Source: Formicarius rufipectus (Eukaryota; Chordata; Aves; Passeriformes; Formicariidae). From it: a DNA stretch of 64,000 bases. This document shows positions 12,274 to 26,560 of the stretch, in pieces. Positions within the stretch are counted from its first letter, which is position 1, and each line of letters opens with the position of its first letter. Below the pieces are notes generated by a model. It had not been told where the DNA came from and did no database searches. It was given only the letters and a program-made list of their open reading frames with translations. The position numbers were made by a program, and so were the translations under genes. The stretch covers positions 768,032-832,031 of the forward strand of contig VXAU01004724.1 of the NCBI GenBank assembly GCA_013399695.1. The letters are read 5' to 3'.

Positions 12274-15200
12274 TTGAGATGTTTACTGTTTGGACAAAGC
12301 TGTAAGAATTATTCAGAACTTCCCTTTTCATTTAACTTTTACTCTCAATTGCTAGCTTGAGACTTTGCTGCCATCTCTAGTTTCTTGATGAAATTTATCT
12401 TGAGCTGCTATTTGATCCTGTGTATTCATCTGTACTCTTAAAAAGACAATTTTTTGGCTGGATTTCATGACTGACTGCTGCTAGAAGAGTTTGTTTTGTA
12501 AAGCCTGTATCAGTGAAGAAGATAGCTGTATCCTGTGTTTATTGCTCTTAGAATACATTAGGGAGTTTCTCTAAAGAGAAGTATTCTGTATTCTTCATTA
12601 TTTCATCTTCAGATACAGCTGTAGTTAATAAGCAAACTTCCCACACTTCTTGCTCTCATTTTGGTTGTTAAAAATTTCTAAATCACACTCCTGCTACTGT
12701 ATTTATTGTTATAAAGACTGTATATTCTGTTGGTTGGTTAATGAATATAGAACAGTTTGGGGGTTTGCCAGTCTCTTCAGTACCAGCATTTTACTTCTAG
12801 TTTGAGTGTCAATACCCCGTAATGTTTTTGTTAAGGGTTTGCCAGTTTTCATTCTTTTAACATTTCATTTATAATAAGTTCCTTGGTAGCTCTGTCAGAT
12901 TTTCATCCTGTTTTTTTCCCCTGCTTTGTCTTCCATTTTTTTTTTCTATCAGTGCTTTTGTACATTGTTTCACACAGTATATTCTGGCTTATACTGAAAT
13001 CTCATTGTAGTTTTCTTCAGAGTCACTGGCCTCCCAGCAGACTGTAGGATGTCTGTCAATCAGAATTTTGCTCCCATGGATACTGACTTGCTGCAGAATT
13101 GAACTACAGTTTCAGTTTCTGAAACCTAAACTAACAAAGAGTTTCTTCTCATAACGTCAAGAACTTTTGATGACGTATCATCATCGTCTATCTTTAGATC
13201 TGTAGCCAACTGAGTCTATAGTGTTGAGACCTGTGTTTGTTTTCTGTACAGGGAGTGGTACATGGTAACCTGTTCTGTTACTGTCTCCTCCAAGTCCCAG
13301 TTACAGTTCAGGAACTTAATAAGTAACTTTTTTTTTGTTTGATTTGCAGGGTTTCTTTTCCCCCATAATATCTGTAAAAGCTGTAGGGGAAAGAGCTTTT
13401 TTTTCTAGCAGGTTCACTTGGCAGTGTGGAAGTAAAGTTTTGTGGCTTCACTGCTTCTGCCCAGAATTCAAGAAAGAGAGGCAGTTCTCTGTGTTTGAAT
13501 TGTATCCTTGTGAGCACATGTGCAAGAAGGAAGTTTACCTGATCTTTTCTCACCAGGAGCGAATAAGATCTTGGTGGTCTTGTTTTAGCAACTGTGCTTC
13601 CCTAAGTCAGTTTCTGGGACAAGAAGGGTTTTCCAGCGCACAACTATGTTTTATACCTAATAAGTACAAACCTGCTCCAGTCTTTTCTGTATAGTGTAAC
13701 AAGCAGAAAATACTTTTTATATTTTTCTCTTTTTTCTACTTTAGCTAATCTCTATGACTTTGTGGGAAGTAGGGATTGTCTTCAAGGAATGATTGAAAAG
13801 TGCTGCTTTTCTTTTTTCCTTGATACTTTTTAAGCTCATGCTGTTTTACAAGATAACTCTTGAAGTCTCAGGAAATGAAAACTTCCATGTCTGCTGCCCA
13901 TGTTCAAGGACTTCCAGAAATACAGGTCTCCAAGAGAAAGGAGAAAGTTGTATCTCCAAAGTCTGAAATGTGTCTTGTGCAGGACTATGTGTTCTATAGA
14001 AAATGTTACACCACTTATCTCGTTGAAGGGGTGTGATCCTGCCCTGTTAGTAAATGAGAGATATCAGCACTGTATTGATGGGGTTTTTTTAATTATTTTT
14101 AAATTTTTCCACATGTAAAATTCTGGCTGGTAAAATTCTTCATTTTTTCCCCCATTCTCTTTCACTTCTAGTTAACATAAATATGACCTTCCATCCTATC
14201 ACCTTAAATGCTATTTGGACATTGATTGTTTATAAACCTTCAGAAAGTATGCTGTTCTTTAATGACAAGCAAAAATATTTTGATCAGCATTCTTTGATGA
14301 GGCTCAAATGTGCAGAGGTGGTTTTCTTGTTTAAAGACCCTGTAAAACATGGAAAAAACCTGTATTTTTGTTTGCTTTAATGGATGGGAGCTGAGTTGTT
14401 AGAGTCAGTCTCTTGCTCAGGAGCACATTTTTGGTCCCGACATACTTACTGCAAATAGTAAGGAGGAGAAACTGGACAGTATGGATCAACTGTGAAACCC
14501 TTTGTTTTTTTGGTTTGGTTTTTTTCCCCCCAGTTATTTCAGATGTTTTCTCAATCCTCCCTAGTCCTATTTCTCAGTACAGCATGTGTTACGTGTTAAG
14601 TCTTTTATAGCAGGTAGGTTGAGAAGGACTGTATTTTGTGAGTGAGTTGTCAGCAAGGTAGATATGCTGATGTGCTTTGGAATGATCCAGTACCCAGAAC
14701 TCTCAGTGTATTTATGGATGTTTGGTGCTGTTCAGAATGGACTGAAAAAATCACATTCAGCTTCTCAGTATTATGTTGGAGGTGACTTGCTAATTAAAAT
14801 TATCTGTATGCTCTTCAAACAGTTAAAATGGTTTCTTGATTTAAGTTCTTGAGAACAATCTGTCTGGTAGTAGAAGATTCTAACTATAGTCAGATAGCTG
14901 TCACAAAAACAGTTTATTTAAATTCTAGTCCATGTTTGTTTACATAAACAGTTTATAATGTTTATGTACTGTATGAAAATCTTACAGGTTGCTATAGGTA
15001 ATTCCATAAAACATGAGTTATTTCCTTGTGAGGAAGATGACAGCAAATAGTAAAAAATATTCACAGTATTAATATTGCAGATGAAATTCATCTTGTCCAG
15101 AAAAGAATTTCTGTGCAAATGTTCACTTTCAAAGTTATTTAATAGGAAAAAGTATATAATGAAGTTCTAAAAGACATCTGTCAAGCAGTGTTCCTTCATG

Positions 15201-18200
15201 TGTGTTCCCCCTCCTTGTCAGTTTTGTTCATGTTCTTACTGTTCTGGGGTGTAAACTAGACTGAGAAAAAAATTGAAATTAAAGAAAGTATCTCCTTCTA
15301 CCCCAACCCCTTTCATTAGTTTGCCACTGAGTCATTCTCTTCAGGGATTTTGGCCAGTTTTCCAACTGCAAAGCAATTGCTCTTGAAACTTTCATCTTCA
15401 CCTGGAGAGGAACCAGGGAACAAGGGAAGGTGTGTGTCTGCATGGAAGCAGTTAAACCAGGAAACCAGTGTATCACAAAGAAGATTACATGTCTTTAAAT
15501 TTTTTTATTTTTTTTTTTACCTCCCAGGCAAATATTTTCTGCTTCTCAGTGGATTATGTGTGATTGGCACATGCTGGAAAACATTCATGGGAGAAGGGGC
15601 TATTGGTGTTGGCTCCCCTTCAGTGATCCCGCCTCAGTGATGCATGGAATGTGTGATACTTGGAATCTGTTTTGTCACAGAGGGGTATCATATAGTAAAC
15701 AGATTTATCTATCCCTTGAGTGTCCTCTGTGTGAAAATTATTTTGTTGAAAGCCAGGCTAGCACCTTCCTTGAATAATCTAAAAAACCTGTATAGAGCAG
15801 GACCAGGAGGTCATTAGCAGTTTTGAATACACAGTTTTAAAAAACTTTTTACTGTGGCATAATGTTCCTCCAGCTTGTATTTTGAAGTCAATTTTGGGCT
15901 AGATCTTCAATAATGAAGTAAAGGATTTAAAGCTTTGTCTGGGTCAGATACTTGCAGAAAGGGCAATCCTGTAAAGATGGAATTTTCTAGACTTATGCAG
16001 GGAATCCTTTCTCCTTAAGATAGGAAATGAGCAACCAGCTGGAAATAATCCATTTCGAAAGTGTGGCTTCACCATTAAAAATCCCAAATTCTGCTTCCCT
16101 GGACACAGAGTTGAACTATGACATCTGTGAACTGTGTAAAGATAGATTATAGCCTTGTTTCCATGGGTTATGTATTCTGGGTTTGGCCATAGTATAACCT
16201 GGTTTTGGCTATAGCAGTTGTTATTGAGTAAGGTTTTCACGATAAATGGGGGGGTGGGAATCACCCTCTTTGTATGTGGAGGGAAAAGACCCGAGGTATA
16301 CAGAAGATTGTTTATTCTGCATTCCAATTCTGCACCAAATGGGAAAAAAAGAAACAGTATTTTGAATCTCAAGAGCTGAGCAGAGAGTTGCTTTAGTCCT
16401 TTCAGTTGCACTTAAACCTAAAAATGAGGAAAGGGGCTTTGATGCCATCTCTGATGTGTATTTGCATTGACAGTCAGCAATGGGCTCTCCATTCTGGACA
16501 CCTTTAGCTGCTTCTCACTTCATTGTGGAGGGACAAAGCAGGTAATGATGACCATTGTGCTGTCTGGTTCCTAATAACATATTACTGGGTCTTCAGGTAG
16601 ATGTAAATCGTTTTTTGCAAGGTAGAATAGATTTGAAATGAATGCTTGAACAAACTGATTAGGGAAAACCTTGCTTGGCTGCTGCAAGTCCTTATTTTAA
16701 TTAGTATATTAACTTCTGAAGTCTGCACTAAGCTTACCCAAGAGAGTTTTATAATAAGCTGATAACTGTCTGTGGGGGCAAAAAAATGTTTGTTCATTTG
16801 GTTGTTTTTAAAGCATATGCATAGCATCATTTTTAGTATGTTGGGGGAAAAACAGGGTTTTGTACAAACTGCATGGCAGTAAATCCTCTCTTGCAGCATC
16901 CAGTCTTACTCCAACTGTGAAGGTTCATGCAGTACAGCCTTGGAACTTTTTTCTACTTGTTGCAGCTGTACTGAAGTTGCACCTCTGCAGATCTGTGTCA
17001 GATTTATCATCTGCTGCCACGTCTTCAAAGGGCTTTCACCTCCACTCATGATGCATTTTGAGTTCTCTTTTGCCAGTAACTCATTGCCAAGATTGAGCCT
17101 TGTCTGTACCCAAACTGGAGGCAGGTAGATGCACTTACTGTAGTCTTCAAACCCTTTTTTTATTCAAAATGTACCTGGATGTTCAGTTATGAGGGAATTT
17201 AAGTCATTTCTAGGACTTCCTCCATCTCAACTTGTCTGAAGGTCTCAAGAAAGCCTGAACTGTATCAGATACATCAGAAGAAGTCATCTGTATTCAGAGA
17301 AAACTGCCTGCTGAAATACTTTCATGCAGTTCTGTCCAGACAAAGGATGTAATTTTAGCTTTTTTTTGTACCTATCACTCGTACTGAGCAGCTGAGTTTT
17401 ATTTTAATTAGGATTTTGCCATTGCTGCTCTAAGATGAACGAAACGATTATGCTTTTCCAAATATCCCCAGTGCAGATGTTTTTGAAACGTATCCACATC
17501 TCTTATGGGTTATTACACATAAAGGCAAATTAAAAGTTTGAGCTTTTATATTGTTGACAAGCTAAAGGGATACTTATCTGTGGTTTAATGGCATTGACTT
17601 CATCATTGGGCTTTTTGTCCTGATAACACTAAATGTGCAGTTTCTAGGGATGAAGTTCTGCATTTAAAAATGGAAAAAAAAGTATTTCTAAGGTGTCATT
17701 TGATCTCCTCCCCAAATGTGCTTCTTTTAATGTGCTTTCTAAAATCATTGGTCAGTTCTAGTCATTGCTTGAATAGAACTATCCTGGAAAAATCTACACC
17801 TGTGTGTCAAACAGTTGATTCAGGGCTACGTTTAGACCAAGAGTTTTGCCCAAATTATGCTTCCAGAAGCCTGGCAGAGCCTCAGTTGTAGGTTGTAGTT
17901 CAGTTGTTAATTATTCTTGTGATGTTACTTACTTATTTAAAGCTTCATATGTACCTTCATATCACATGGTGGTGCAAATACTTGATAGTTCTGTTTTGGA
18001 GCAGTAGATCAGCAGTGTGCTTCAGCAGCAGCTGTAAACTTGTGCTCACTCTTATCTGCTGACGTGGTTGCTTAAGGTTGGTTTGTGCTCTTTTGTGTTG
18101 CAGCAGTGAAGGCAACAGTACAAAACTTGTCCTCCACACTGGAATGCTTTGACAGAAACCTTCCCAAATCAGGTCAGGCCATATTGGAATATCTTGAACT

Positions 18201-18670
18201 CAGTGCAGAGCTCATGGAAGTGGTTGCTTGTAATCAAAACAGGGGGAGAGGGGCCAGGGAGGAAAAGTAGGAAGCAATTCCCCATTGTCCAGTGCATGGT
18301 TAATGGTCTGGCTGTGGGAGACCCAGCTTTGACTAAGTGTCCTGGGTATGATGTTAAAAGTCAGACTCAGGTGTGGAGTTCTGCAGTCCTGCTGTTCTAG
18401 TTGGGTGATTCTGTGCTCAGGAGCACACTGTTAGAGGGCTACAGGTAATGAGGAATTTAGGTTGAATTCTTGCCTGTGAAGGGAACTGCAGTGTATAGGT
18501 TGGAGCTTCTAATGCTGTGTGTTGGTATTCAGTGCTGTTGTAAGGAAGAGTAATTCAGCCCATAAAAATATGATGTGCTTCTGGCTGTTTGTGTACAGTT
18601 CAGCTCATGAATGCTGGTTTTTGGTTTGGTGGTTTGTGGTCTGGAAATTTTTTTCCTTGGAAGAGTCATT

Positions 18671-18711
18671 TGGTTTAGTTTTGTTTTTTGGTTTTTGTTT
18701 TTTTTTTTTCC
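18671..18711. repeat. T/G-rich low-complexity tract
   Basis: GGTTT and TTTTTG repeats ending in a T run just before ccaag. It lacks any recognisable transposon body. Confidence 0.75.
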
Positions 18712-19361
18712 AAGTGAAGCATCTTATATACAATAATAGAAAACACCACTTTAGCTCATATAAAAAGACATAAGGTATGTCATGACAGAAGTAGCAGAGG
18801 TAAAAATTGAAGGATTTCATTAAGGACCATAAAGAGAGCTTTGACAAATTCAGAGGAAATCTGAGGAAAAGGGAGATACAGATTAGATGCCAATATTTAA
18901 AGGAAACTAACTTTGATTCTTAGAATCTTGTGAAATTGGTTATAGTTGCATTCTACATTCAAGATACAAAACTTCTGTCAGGAGGATAAATACAAAGAAT
19001 GAAGACTGTAGATAAGGAGCAAAAATGTTCTAGCGAATACAAGGTAATTTAAAGGGTAAAAACCCCTCATTTTCTCATTAAGCATTAGAGTGTTATGCCA
19101 TTTTATGGGAACGCTGTGAAAGAGCAGTCATTGGTACATACAACACATTGGAAAATAATAATTCTAGGAGTTCTTGTACATGAGTAATTCATTATTTATG
19201 AATGTTTGGTAAGTGAAGGATTCCAAATTTATTTTTTTCTGTTATTCTTGAATGGAAGGGAGCAAGAATCATTGAAATCCTGGCCAAATGGATTTTGGAA
19301 GCTTAGTTTTTAACTTGAAGCATGGTCTGGCCTGGTTCCCCTCAGGAGTGTATTAACAAAT

Positions 19362-19740
19362 GCTGCAGGATGAGAAAGAGGAACAGAAGTTGGAATAGGA
19401 AGATAGGTGAATGTGGGAGGAAGGGGGAGGAAAGGGGATGCGTAGAGTAGGTTGAGAGGATGGAGAGAATAAGGTACAGAGCTTAAAAATGGAATTGAAC
19501 AACGAGCCAGAGGAGATGATTTGTGTTTGCCAGACTGCAAGGACAGACAAAATGGGTTGAGGGAGGGAAAAGGAGCAGCAACTAGAAATTAATCTACTGG
19601 TTAATAACAGGATGTTTGTTAAGGTGAGAGGAAAAACATCCCAGCTGAGCTAAAGGTTGTGGAAAAGAAGCAGCATGTGGCTGAGAAGGGAGAAGAGGAA
19701 GGGAAGCAAGATGAGAATCATGAAAGGCAGGATTAGGATT
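19362..19740. repeat. Purine-rich region
   Basis: The + strand is dominated by GGA, GAGA and GGAAG words (for example gtgggaggaagggggaggaa near 19414), broken only by short mixed stretches. Several long minus-strand frames rich in Ser, Leu and Pro here are by-products of this composition. Confidence 0.65.
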
Positions 19741-22234
19741 AGTGAGGTGATAATCAAACATGAGAGCAAGCATTTTAGCAAAGCAGAGTGAGCAGAAGGG
19801 TGTAAAGATTGATCCGTGAGTAGGAATGGAATGTTTGACAAGGTTATTGCCATCAATTCTTCCTCCAGTGTTCAGTGGCTTTTAAGTTGAACGTTTTTTA
19901 TTTGTAGTGATTTATTTCTTTATTTGTGTGCCATTTAGCCAGAATACGTAGTAAAGGTTACTAGTATGTTAAAATAAGGCCTGAAAAAAACTGTACTGAG
20001 CTGAATCACAATGGATAATCATGGGTGGTAACAGTTGACTGTTGTCAGCCATCTCAAATTATATTTTCCCTGTTTGTTAATCTGATATTTTAACTGATTG
20101 AGTTACTCCTCCTGAATCTTCATTCTTGCTCTTCCCTTGTCCCCAGTGCTCGTGGCACAGCTCCCTTCATTTTAAATGAACTGAGTTAATTTAAATGTTT
20201 CAAATATTCTGTCTTGCTAACAAAGCTCATTTAGACTAAAGCAGGTTAGGGAACAATTGCAGGAATCCCAAGGTGAGGGATGGAAGCTCTGAGAGAGGAA
20301 ACAGCACTTGGTTACTGCTTGGTTTGACAGCTCTCTGCAGCTTGGATTATCTGATCCTGTTTGTTTCCATCCTACTGCAGCTATCTTGTGAATTCATATA
20401 AACTCGCATTTTAGTAAAAGTTATTTAGGCTTTTTTTTTTTTAATACAAACTTGGTAACATTATGGTAATATTATGCAGGTTTTTAATATATTAAAATAT
20501 TATTAATATATTTATCTGTTGGTACAACCAAGCTTGAAGATGTTTGCTGGACAAAGTTTGACAACTCACTTCTAGTTGACAGACCTGTTATTTTCAGACA
20601 TTGCAGTAAATATAAAATAATTTTGTACATTTTGATAGACTTCTTTTAAATCTTGCTGTCAGAGCAGACATTTTCTTTTGGTTGGTTAGTTTGGGGGGTT
20701 TGGTGTTTTGTAGTATATTAGGGGTTTCCTTTTTAGATTCTAAATGCTAAATGATTATTGTACTGTTTCCATCATGATTCTGAGTCTGGTGGATATCTTT
20801 TAACTACATAGTGGTACTTCTATTGTCTTTCTTCTGAAAGAGTTAGAAGTTTCTCTTCTTGAAATTCTTAGTATTTTGTTATGATGCATGGAAGTCATTG
20901 GTAAAAGAAAAAAAGAAAATAGCCCTGTTAGCTTTGCAAACCTAAAAATTAGCAAGAGTATTTAGTAGCTGTGACTCTTAAAATTGACAAGTGTGACAAC
21001 TTCCTTCTTTCCTCTGATGCGCAGTGAATACTGTAACCAGACTGGCTTTTTTAATATACTGTCTAGACTTGAATGCTTTGCACAGAGCTGTGCATACAGT
21101 TTTTAAACTGGTAGTTATTTTCTATATGATGTCCTTGCAGCCTTCCTGAGGAAGGGTAGGATTGTGCAAGGTCACCAACAGAGATAATTCAGCCTCAGCT
21201 GCTGCTCCTGATGGCATGTTACAAAGAGAAAGGACTGATTAAATATTCTTGGAAGTATGTGAACATATAGAATTACTAATTTTTACAAATATAAACCTGA
21301 AAATTACCTTCTACAGTGCTGCTTTTCTGTCAAAGAACCTTCTGAATAGATCTAATAAAAAATTCAGCCATTGCTGCAGGAGTATTTTTGTATACTGGCT
21401 TAGCAGAAATCAGACATTGTAATTTTACATTTCTTTCTTAGAAATACGCAAGATACTGTGATTCCATTCAGCTTTCCATGTCTCTGTAGAATTGTGTGAT
21501 GGTCTTATCTGTCACTGAAAAAGCAGATTCTGGTGTATGGATGTAGTCAAAGGCTGGGTTTTTGTGTCAATCAGGCAGTTATTTATATTCAGTCAACAAT
21601 AGAAAATGGTGCTCTGTCCCTCCTCCCTGTGGATTTTTTCTGTCTTTTATGCTGCTGGAAAGAAGGTTGCTGTCACCTCTGCCTCAGACTAATGAAACTG
21701 TAGGTGCTTAATGTATAGTATGAATGCATTACAAATTCTCTTGCTGCTGGCCTATTTGAATGTTTGAAGATTTATTGGTGAGAAAATGATGAATATCCCT
21801 TTAAACCTTTGTTGCTGCAGCACTTGTCTCTCCTGTGTGGTGACCCATCACTCCAGAGGCAGTAGAGTGGATAAATAAAATTTGTGTTGCATTACTTCTT
21901 CGGCAAAACAAAGAAAAACCTTGAGGACTCAGATAAGTGAATGAAGTTGTGGAAGTGAATGAGCTATGCCATATGTGTGCACTACATGTGAGATGTTAGG
22001 CCAGAGCAAAGAGCTTGGCTGTATCTTCTTGATAACCTTTCAGATGTTGAAAGACTGCTGTCAGCTAGTCTTTTACTCTTTCTTTTCTCTAGGCAATCCC
22101 AGTGCATTTTTCTCAGATTGTCCCCACAGAACTCACATTTGAAGTTTAATCAGATGCTAGATTTGTCAATTGTTTTCAAGGATCTTTGATCCCTACTTGC
22201 AGCTGGCACATCTCCCGTTTTTCTTTTTTTTCCT

Positions 22235-23080
22235 ATGAAAAAAAAATCATGGTGGATGAAGGAAAACGTTGTTTTGTCTGTCTTGGCTTCAGAAAGGCCC
22301 TTGAAAATGTCTCCCAAAAGATTCTCAGAGAAACTGAAGGAGTGTGGTTGAGCACACAGTGAGGTGCATTGAAGAGGGTGCTCATCATGAAGGCTAGTTG
22401 GGTGCCTGAGACTGCTGTTGTACCCCAGGGGACAGTCCTGGGGCCAGTCCTCTTCAAGACCATTAGTGATCTCAGTGATGGGACAGTCTGTACCCTCAGC
22501 AGCTTTGCTGGGTACACCAAACTGGAAGGAGTGGCTGATACACCAGAGGGTCGTGCTCCCATGCAGGGAGCCCTGACAGGATGGAAAAATGGGCTGACAG
22601 GAACCTCATGGCATTCAGTAAGGGGAAGTGTGGAAAGTCCTGCACCTGGTGAGGAACAGCCCCAAGCACCAGCACATGCTGGGGGCTGCCCAGCTGGCAG
22701 GTGTGTTTGCATGAAAGGCCTGTGATGGTCCTGGTGGGGTCACCAAGAGGAACATGAGCCAGCCATGTACCCTTGTGGTAGAGGAGAACTCATGGTTTCC
22801 TGGGCTGGCTTAGGATGTTGCCAGGAGGTGAGAGGGGCAATGAGCACAAACTGAAACACAGGACTGAATGAACATCAGGAATCATTTGGTTTTTTACTGT
22901 GAGGATGGTTGAGCACTGGCATGAATTGCTTAGAGAGGTTGTTGAGTCTCCATCCTTGGAGATAGTTAAAAGCAGATGGTTTTTGGCAGCTCGCTGTAGG
23001 TGACCCTGCTTGATCAGGAGGGGTGAGGATAACCTCCAGAGGATCCCTCCAACCTCAACCATTCTCTTATTCTGTGTATA
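22235..23080 (+). mobile_element. CR1 LINE fragment with reverse-transcriptase remnant
   Basis: The 5' part decodes to the CR1 RT region: a degenerate VDEGRDVVCVDFSKAFDTVSH block (22250-22320), then PQGTVLGPVLF (22421-22455, the RT 'QG' motif), then the catalytic block decayed to FAGYTKL (22504-22524, where CR1 has a FADD/YADD-type motif), then GVADTPEGRA. Downstream is the 3' untranslated part, ending near TCCCTCCAACCTCAACCATT. Stops, indels and loss of the catalytic aspartates show that it is dead. Sense to CASK. Confidence 0.92.
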
Positions 23081-25949
23081 CTATTTAGTGGAATATATCT
23101 CATGGTCTTCATAAGCTCTGTGACAAGTTTCCTCAGCAGGAGGCTAAAAAATTGAGTTTTAATTGGATTCAACCAAGGTTTGCACATGACAGTTGCTTTT
23201 GATGTTTCTGAATGTTTTGAATGGCCTCTGATACTGTATTCAGTATCTTGCAGTTTATAAAAGTAGTGGGAATGGGATGCATAGTTCTACATGCTCACAT
23301 TTGCTGACATCGGAAATGTGTTCAAAATCTGGCTGTAATATATCTTTAAGTTTGTCCTCTTAAGTTGGATCTTTCATTCAGTACTAAAGTTATCAGACAG
23401 ACTTCATACCCTAGACCTGAGGGACAGACACAACTTCCAAAATACTTGAAAACATTTCTTATGATGCCTCAGTTCCTAATTGCTGCCTCATTCACCATGT
23501 ATATATGACAGTGCTTTCTCCCACAGTGTGGTGCTATTGTGTTTAGCTCAGTAGAGCTGGTAACAACTGGAATAAGTCATTCTTTAAAAGGGTACAAGAC
23601 AATAGAGCTGCAGCTAACAGAGATCTTAATGTTTTCCTCCTTTTGAACACCACATTCCAGTTAACATTTCTTATAATAAAAGCTGTGTTTGCATGGACTT
23701 ATGTTCTAGTACACCTAATTATCATTGAAGTTTTAGTGGCTTCTCCGCATCCTTTCATTTTGCTTTGTAAACAGAAGTGAGTAGTGGAATGTCGTTTGCA
23801 GATGGTCTTTCACTGCATCCATCACAGGAACATGAATTAATGCAAGTTCCTCGTATGTTTTCCACGTGGACTTGTATAGAGAAGGGAGATAACAGTAGGT
23901 GAAACACCTGGGTACAGGGTAGCTTTTCCACCTCAGCCTCTGCTAAATTAGTGTAGAGGTTGGACTAGTCATTGGATCACCTTTGCTAAGCCAGCATATC
24001 CTTCTGCACAGGAGTGGGAAAAAATGGGCTTAACTTAAAACCATTATTTAATTTTGATTAATAATGGAGTTGATTTCCCCTTTCCTCCTCTTCAAATGAT
24101 AGTGAAATTCAAGAGAAATGTCAAACCAGTGGGATGTTATACTGACGTACACCTCACATTGGCAGTCAGGCATAGTAAACTGGAGGCATCATTAATTGTT
24201 TTATTTTGTGTAGGAAAATGTGCCCAGCTGCTTGCAGTTCATAGTCATCAGTTCTGCTTGGGGTTTCTTTTCTGTTTTGTTGTTTTTTTGGGTTTTTTTT
24301 CCCACCTTAATTGTGAATCAAGAATTTGTGTTTCCTGAGAGGAAGTTGTTCCTTAAGACCTTGATTTACACTAATGTGGCCATGAATGATTCTTAGAGTG
24401 TTCTTTGCCTTTTTGGCATATGCTTCAAGTACCTTTTTTTTCCACTCTGTTACATAAAATGAATTCAGATTGTTTTTCTTTCTTTTTAAAAATCTTACTA
24501 CATTCTTCTCTTTCTGGGTTGCATCTTTCTACCTTCAGTGACATCTGTGCAGCAGTAGTGTTTACTCTTCTCTGTTTTAGCCACATGGGTCTGTCATTTT
24601 AAGCCTCTCTCCTGTTACTGAGACCCAGTGCCAAAGACCAAAAAAGCTTATTTAAATCCAGTTACAAAAAGGTATTAGTTCCTGAATTTGTCTTGCTGAT
24701 TTAGTATTCATTTATAGGGCTTTTACTTGAAGGTGATGTAATGAAGGGCTTGTTTGCTGTGATTGTTCAGTTTGTTGGAGTTCATGAGGTCCTTTAATGC
24801 AGAAACACTGCAGTTATTAAAGGTGTGAAGGGCTTTCAAGAGTAGTGTTGGTAACAAACTTAACAGGGTGTTGCTTAAACTTTAAAATGTTTTGGAGAAA
24901 CTGAGGCTTATGCAGTTATTTTTAAGTTATTGCATCTTAAATAAATCTTCAAATAACTGTTAAATAGGCTAATAAGTCTTATCTGGCCTTCACCACGTTT
25001 TTGCTATAAATAGATCTAAAGCCAGTCCTTGGCAGCAGGTCCCTTAACAGGCTTCCAAGTGCTTTACAGCCTGAGCTGTGTGTGTGTCTGGGAGACCCAC
25101 CTGGTAAGCAAGCTCACTTTTTAAATGGGCTTTTTTTCCACTGGTGAAAGTAAATCAGAAAAGAAATGAAAATTTTAGTCATGGGAAAAGGAGCAGAATG
25201 GATCCATCTGAAATCTTCAAGGGTTAGCAGCATGCCTCAGTAATTAGATGAATAAACTCATTGTCAAATATCCAGGGAGTGTTCTGCTCTTAACACATCA
25301 CAATTGATATAATTTATCATTTCCTCAGTGATTAAGAGACGTGAGTAAAAATTGATATGTAAAAGTGAATAAAGGATCACCTCCTCCAAATGTGCAATTC
25401 AGGAAGAGTAAACATAAAATACCTTTGCTATAGTTAAATTATACTTGAACTTGTTTGGTAATTGGAAAGAATGCCCTCAAAATTTGCTCTACTAGAATGG
25501 GAGACCAGAGGTCACCTGAACTGTTTTAGATATATAATTTAAATTTTTGGAGGAATGTGAGGGTCATGAGTGGGGTCAGATAGAAATTATTTTTACTGAA
25601 AGAATTTAAAAATCTTTTTCAGGGAAGCATGATGCTTTTTCTCTCATTTAAATGACCTAGTAGGCATTTGATGAATAATTAGGTCTTTAAAGAAGGACTG
25701 TTTAGATTCTAGATTTCTGAATCTGCATAAAATTAGTATATATACATGTATAGAATCGGCTGACGTGCATCAGAACTTTCTCTGTTATGCCTGATCCATA
25801 AAAAAATGCATTTGCAATTACATGCTGTACCCTGTAATTGTTTTATGCAAAGCAGCATGTCTTGTTTTCTGTACAGTGCAGTGACAAATGGAGGGAGGAA
25901 CTTCACGAGAGACAAAGCAGTTTCTTCATTACCAGGGCCAAAATTTGTG

Positions 25950-26560
25950 TTTGGCTGCCAGTAGTATTGAAACCTGTCAGGCAGTGCTGGCTCTAAGCTG
26001 GTTTTGCTTTGGTACCTAAGAGTGGAATTAGTTGTAGTAGCCACGTGCTTGGAAGAATTGACCGCTGAGGAGATTAAGGCATGACTCTGATTTGCAGCCC
26101 ATTTGCATGGAATTGAATTTTCAAACAAAATTACTGAAACCAGCAGCTGGGAAGCTAATAATATCTCATGGCTGTGAGCTGAAAAATAGCATGGCAGCAA
26201 ATAACAGTTCGGGAAAGGTTGTTTTTTGGGAATCTGTGCTGCTTTGTGCAGAATGTTATTAATGCGAGCATCTCCTCTGAGCATAATTTGTTTGGTGTGG
26301 CTACAGCCTTAATGCCAGCCATGATACAGGGAATTCTATTATTCTGTAACAAAACTGGTTTATAACATAGTTGTGGCAGATACTTTTAATTCAATACATA
26401 AAGACAATTAATTTCATGAGCACACTCCTGCTAATCCTGCCAAGCCCTGCATTTGCAAATACAGAGTGAAATAAAAAATTAATTTTACTAATTGGAGAAT
26501 ATATTATTTGGGCACTTTACTTAGGACTCTAATTTTCTTTCACTGTAAGTGAGAAAAAAG
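25950..26560. promoter_or_regulatory. Candidate conserved intronic element (unproven)
   Basis: Contains ATTTGCAT (26101-26108), the palindromic ATTTGCAAAT (26451-26460) and several TAAT/ATTA words, including attaattttactaatt near 26478. It is free of recognised repeats and keeps a 183-codon frame open on the minus strand with no protein resemblance. Such composition is typical of developmental enhancers, but it is weak evidence by itself. Confidence 0.25.

Larger units (their letters stand above)
10281..22234. other. Intronic sequence, 12 kb, only low-complexity tracts
   Basis: No exon or known element recognised. Low-complexity pieces are an (AACCAA)-like tract at 12231-12273, a T/G-rich tract at 18671-18711, a purine-rich region at about 19362-19740 and an AATATT-rich patch at 20455-20515. 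The largest open frame (155 codons, minus, 15944-16411) resembles no known protein. Confidence 0.65.

Noticed and set aside
22233..22712. 159-codon open frame on the minus strand
   Set aside because: Shadow of the CR1 RT remnant on the + strand.
25733..26284. 183-codon open frame on the minus strand
   Set aside because: No domain or family resemblance, low-complexity residue choice and no splice or promoter context. Treated as chance, though the region may be conserved non-coding DNA.
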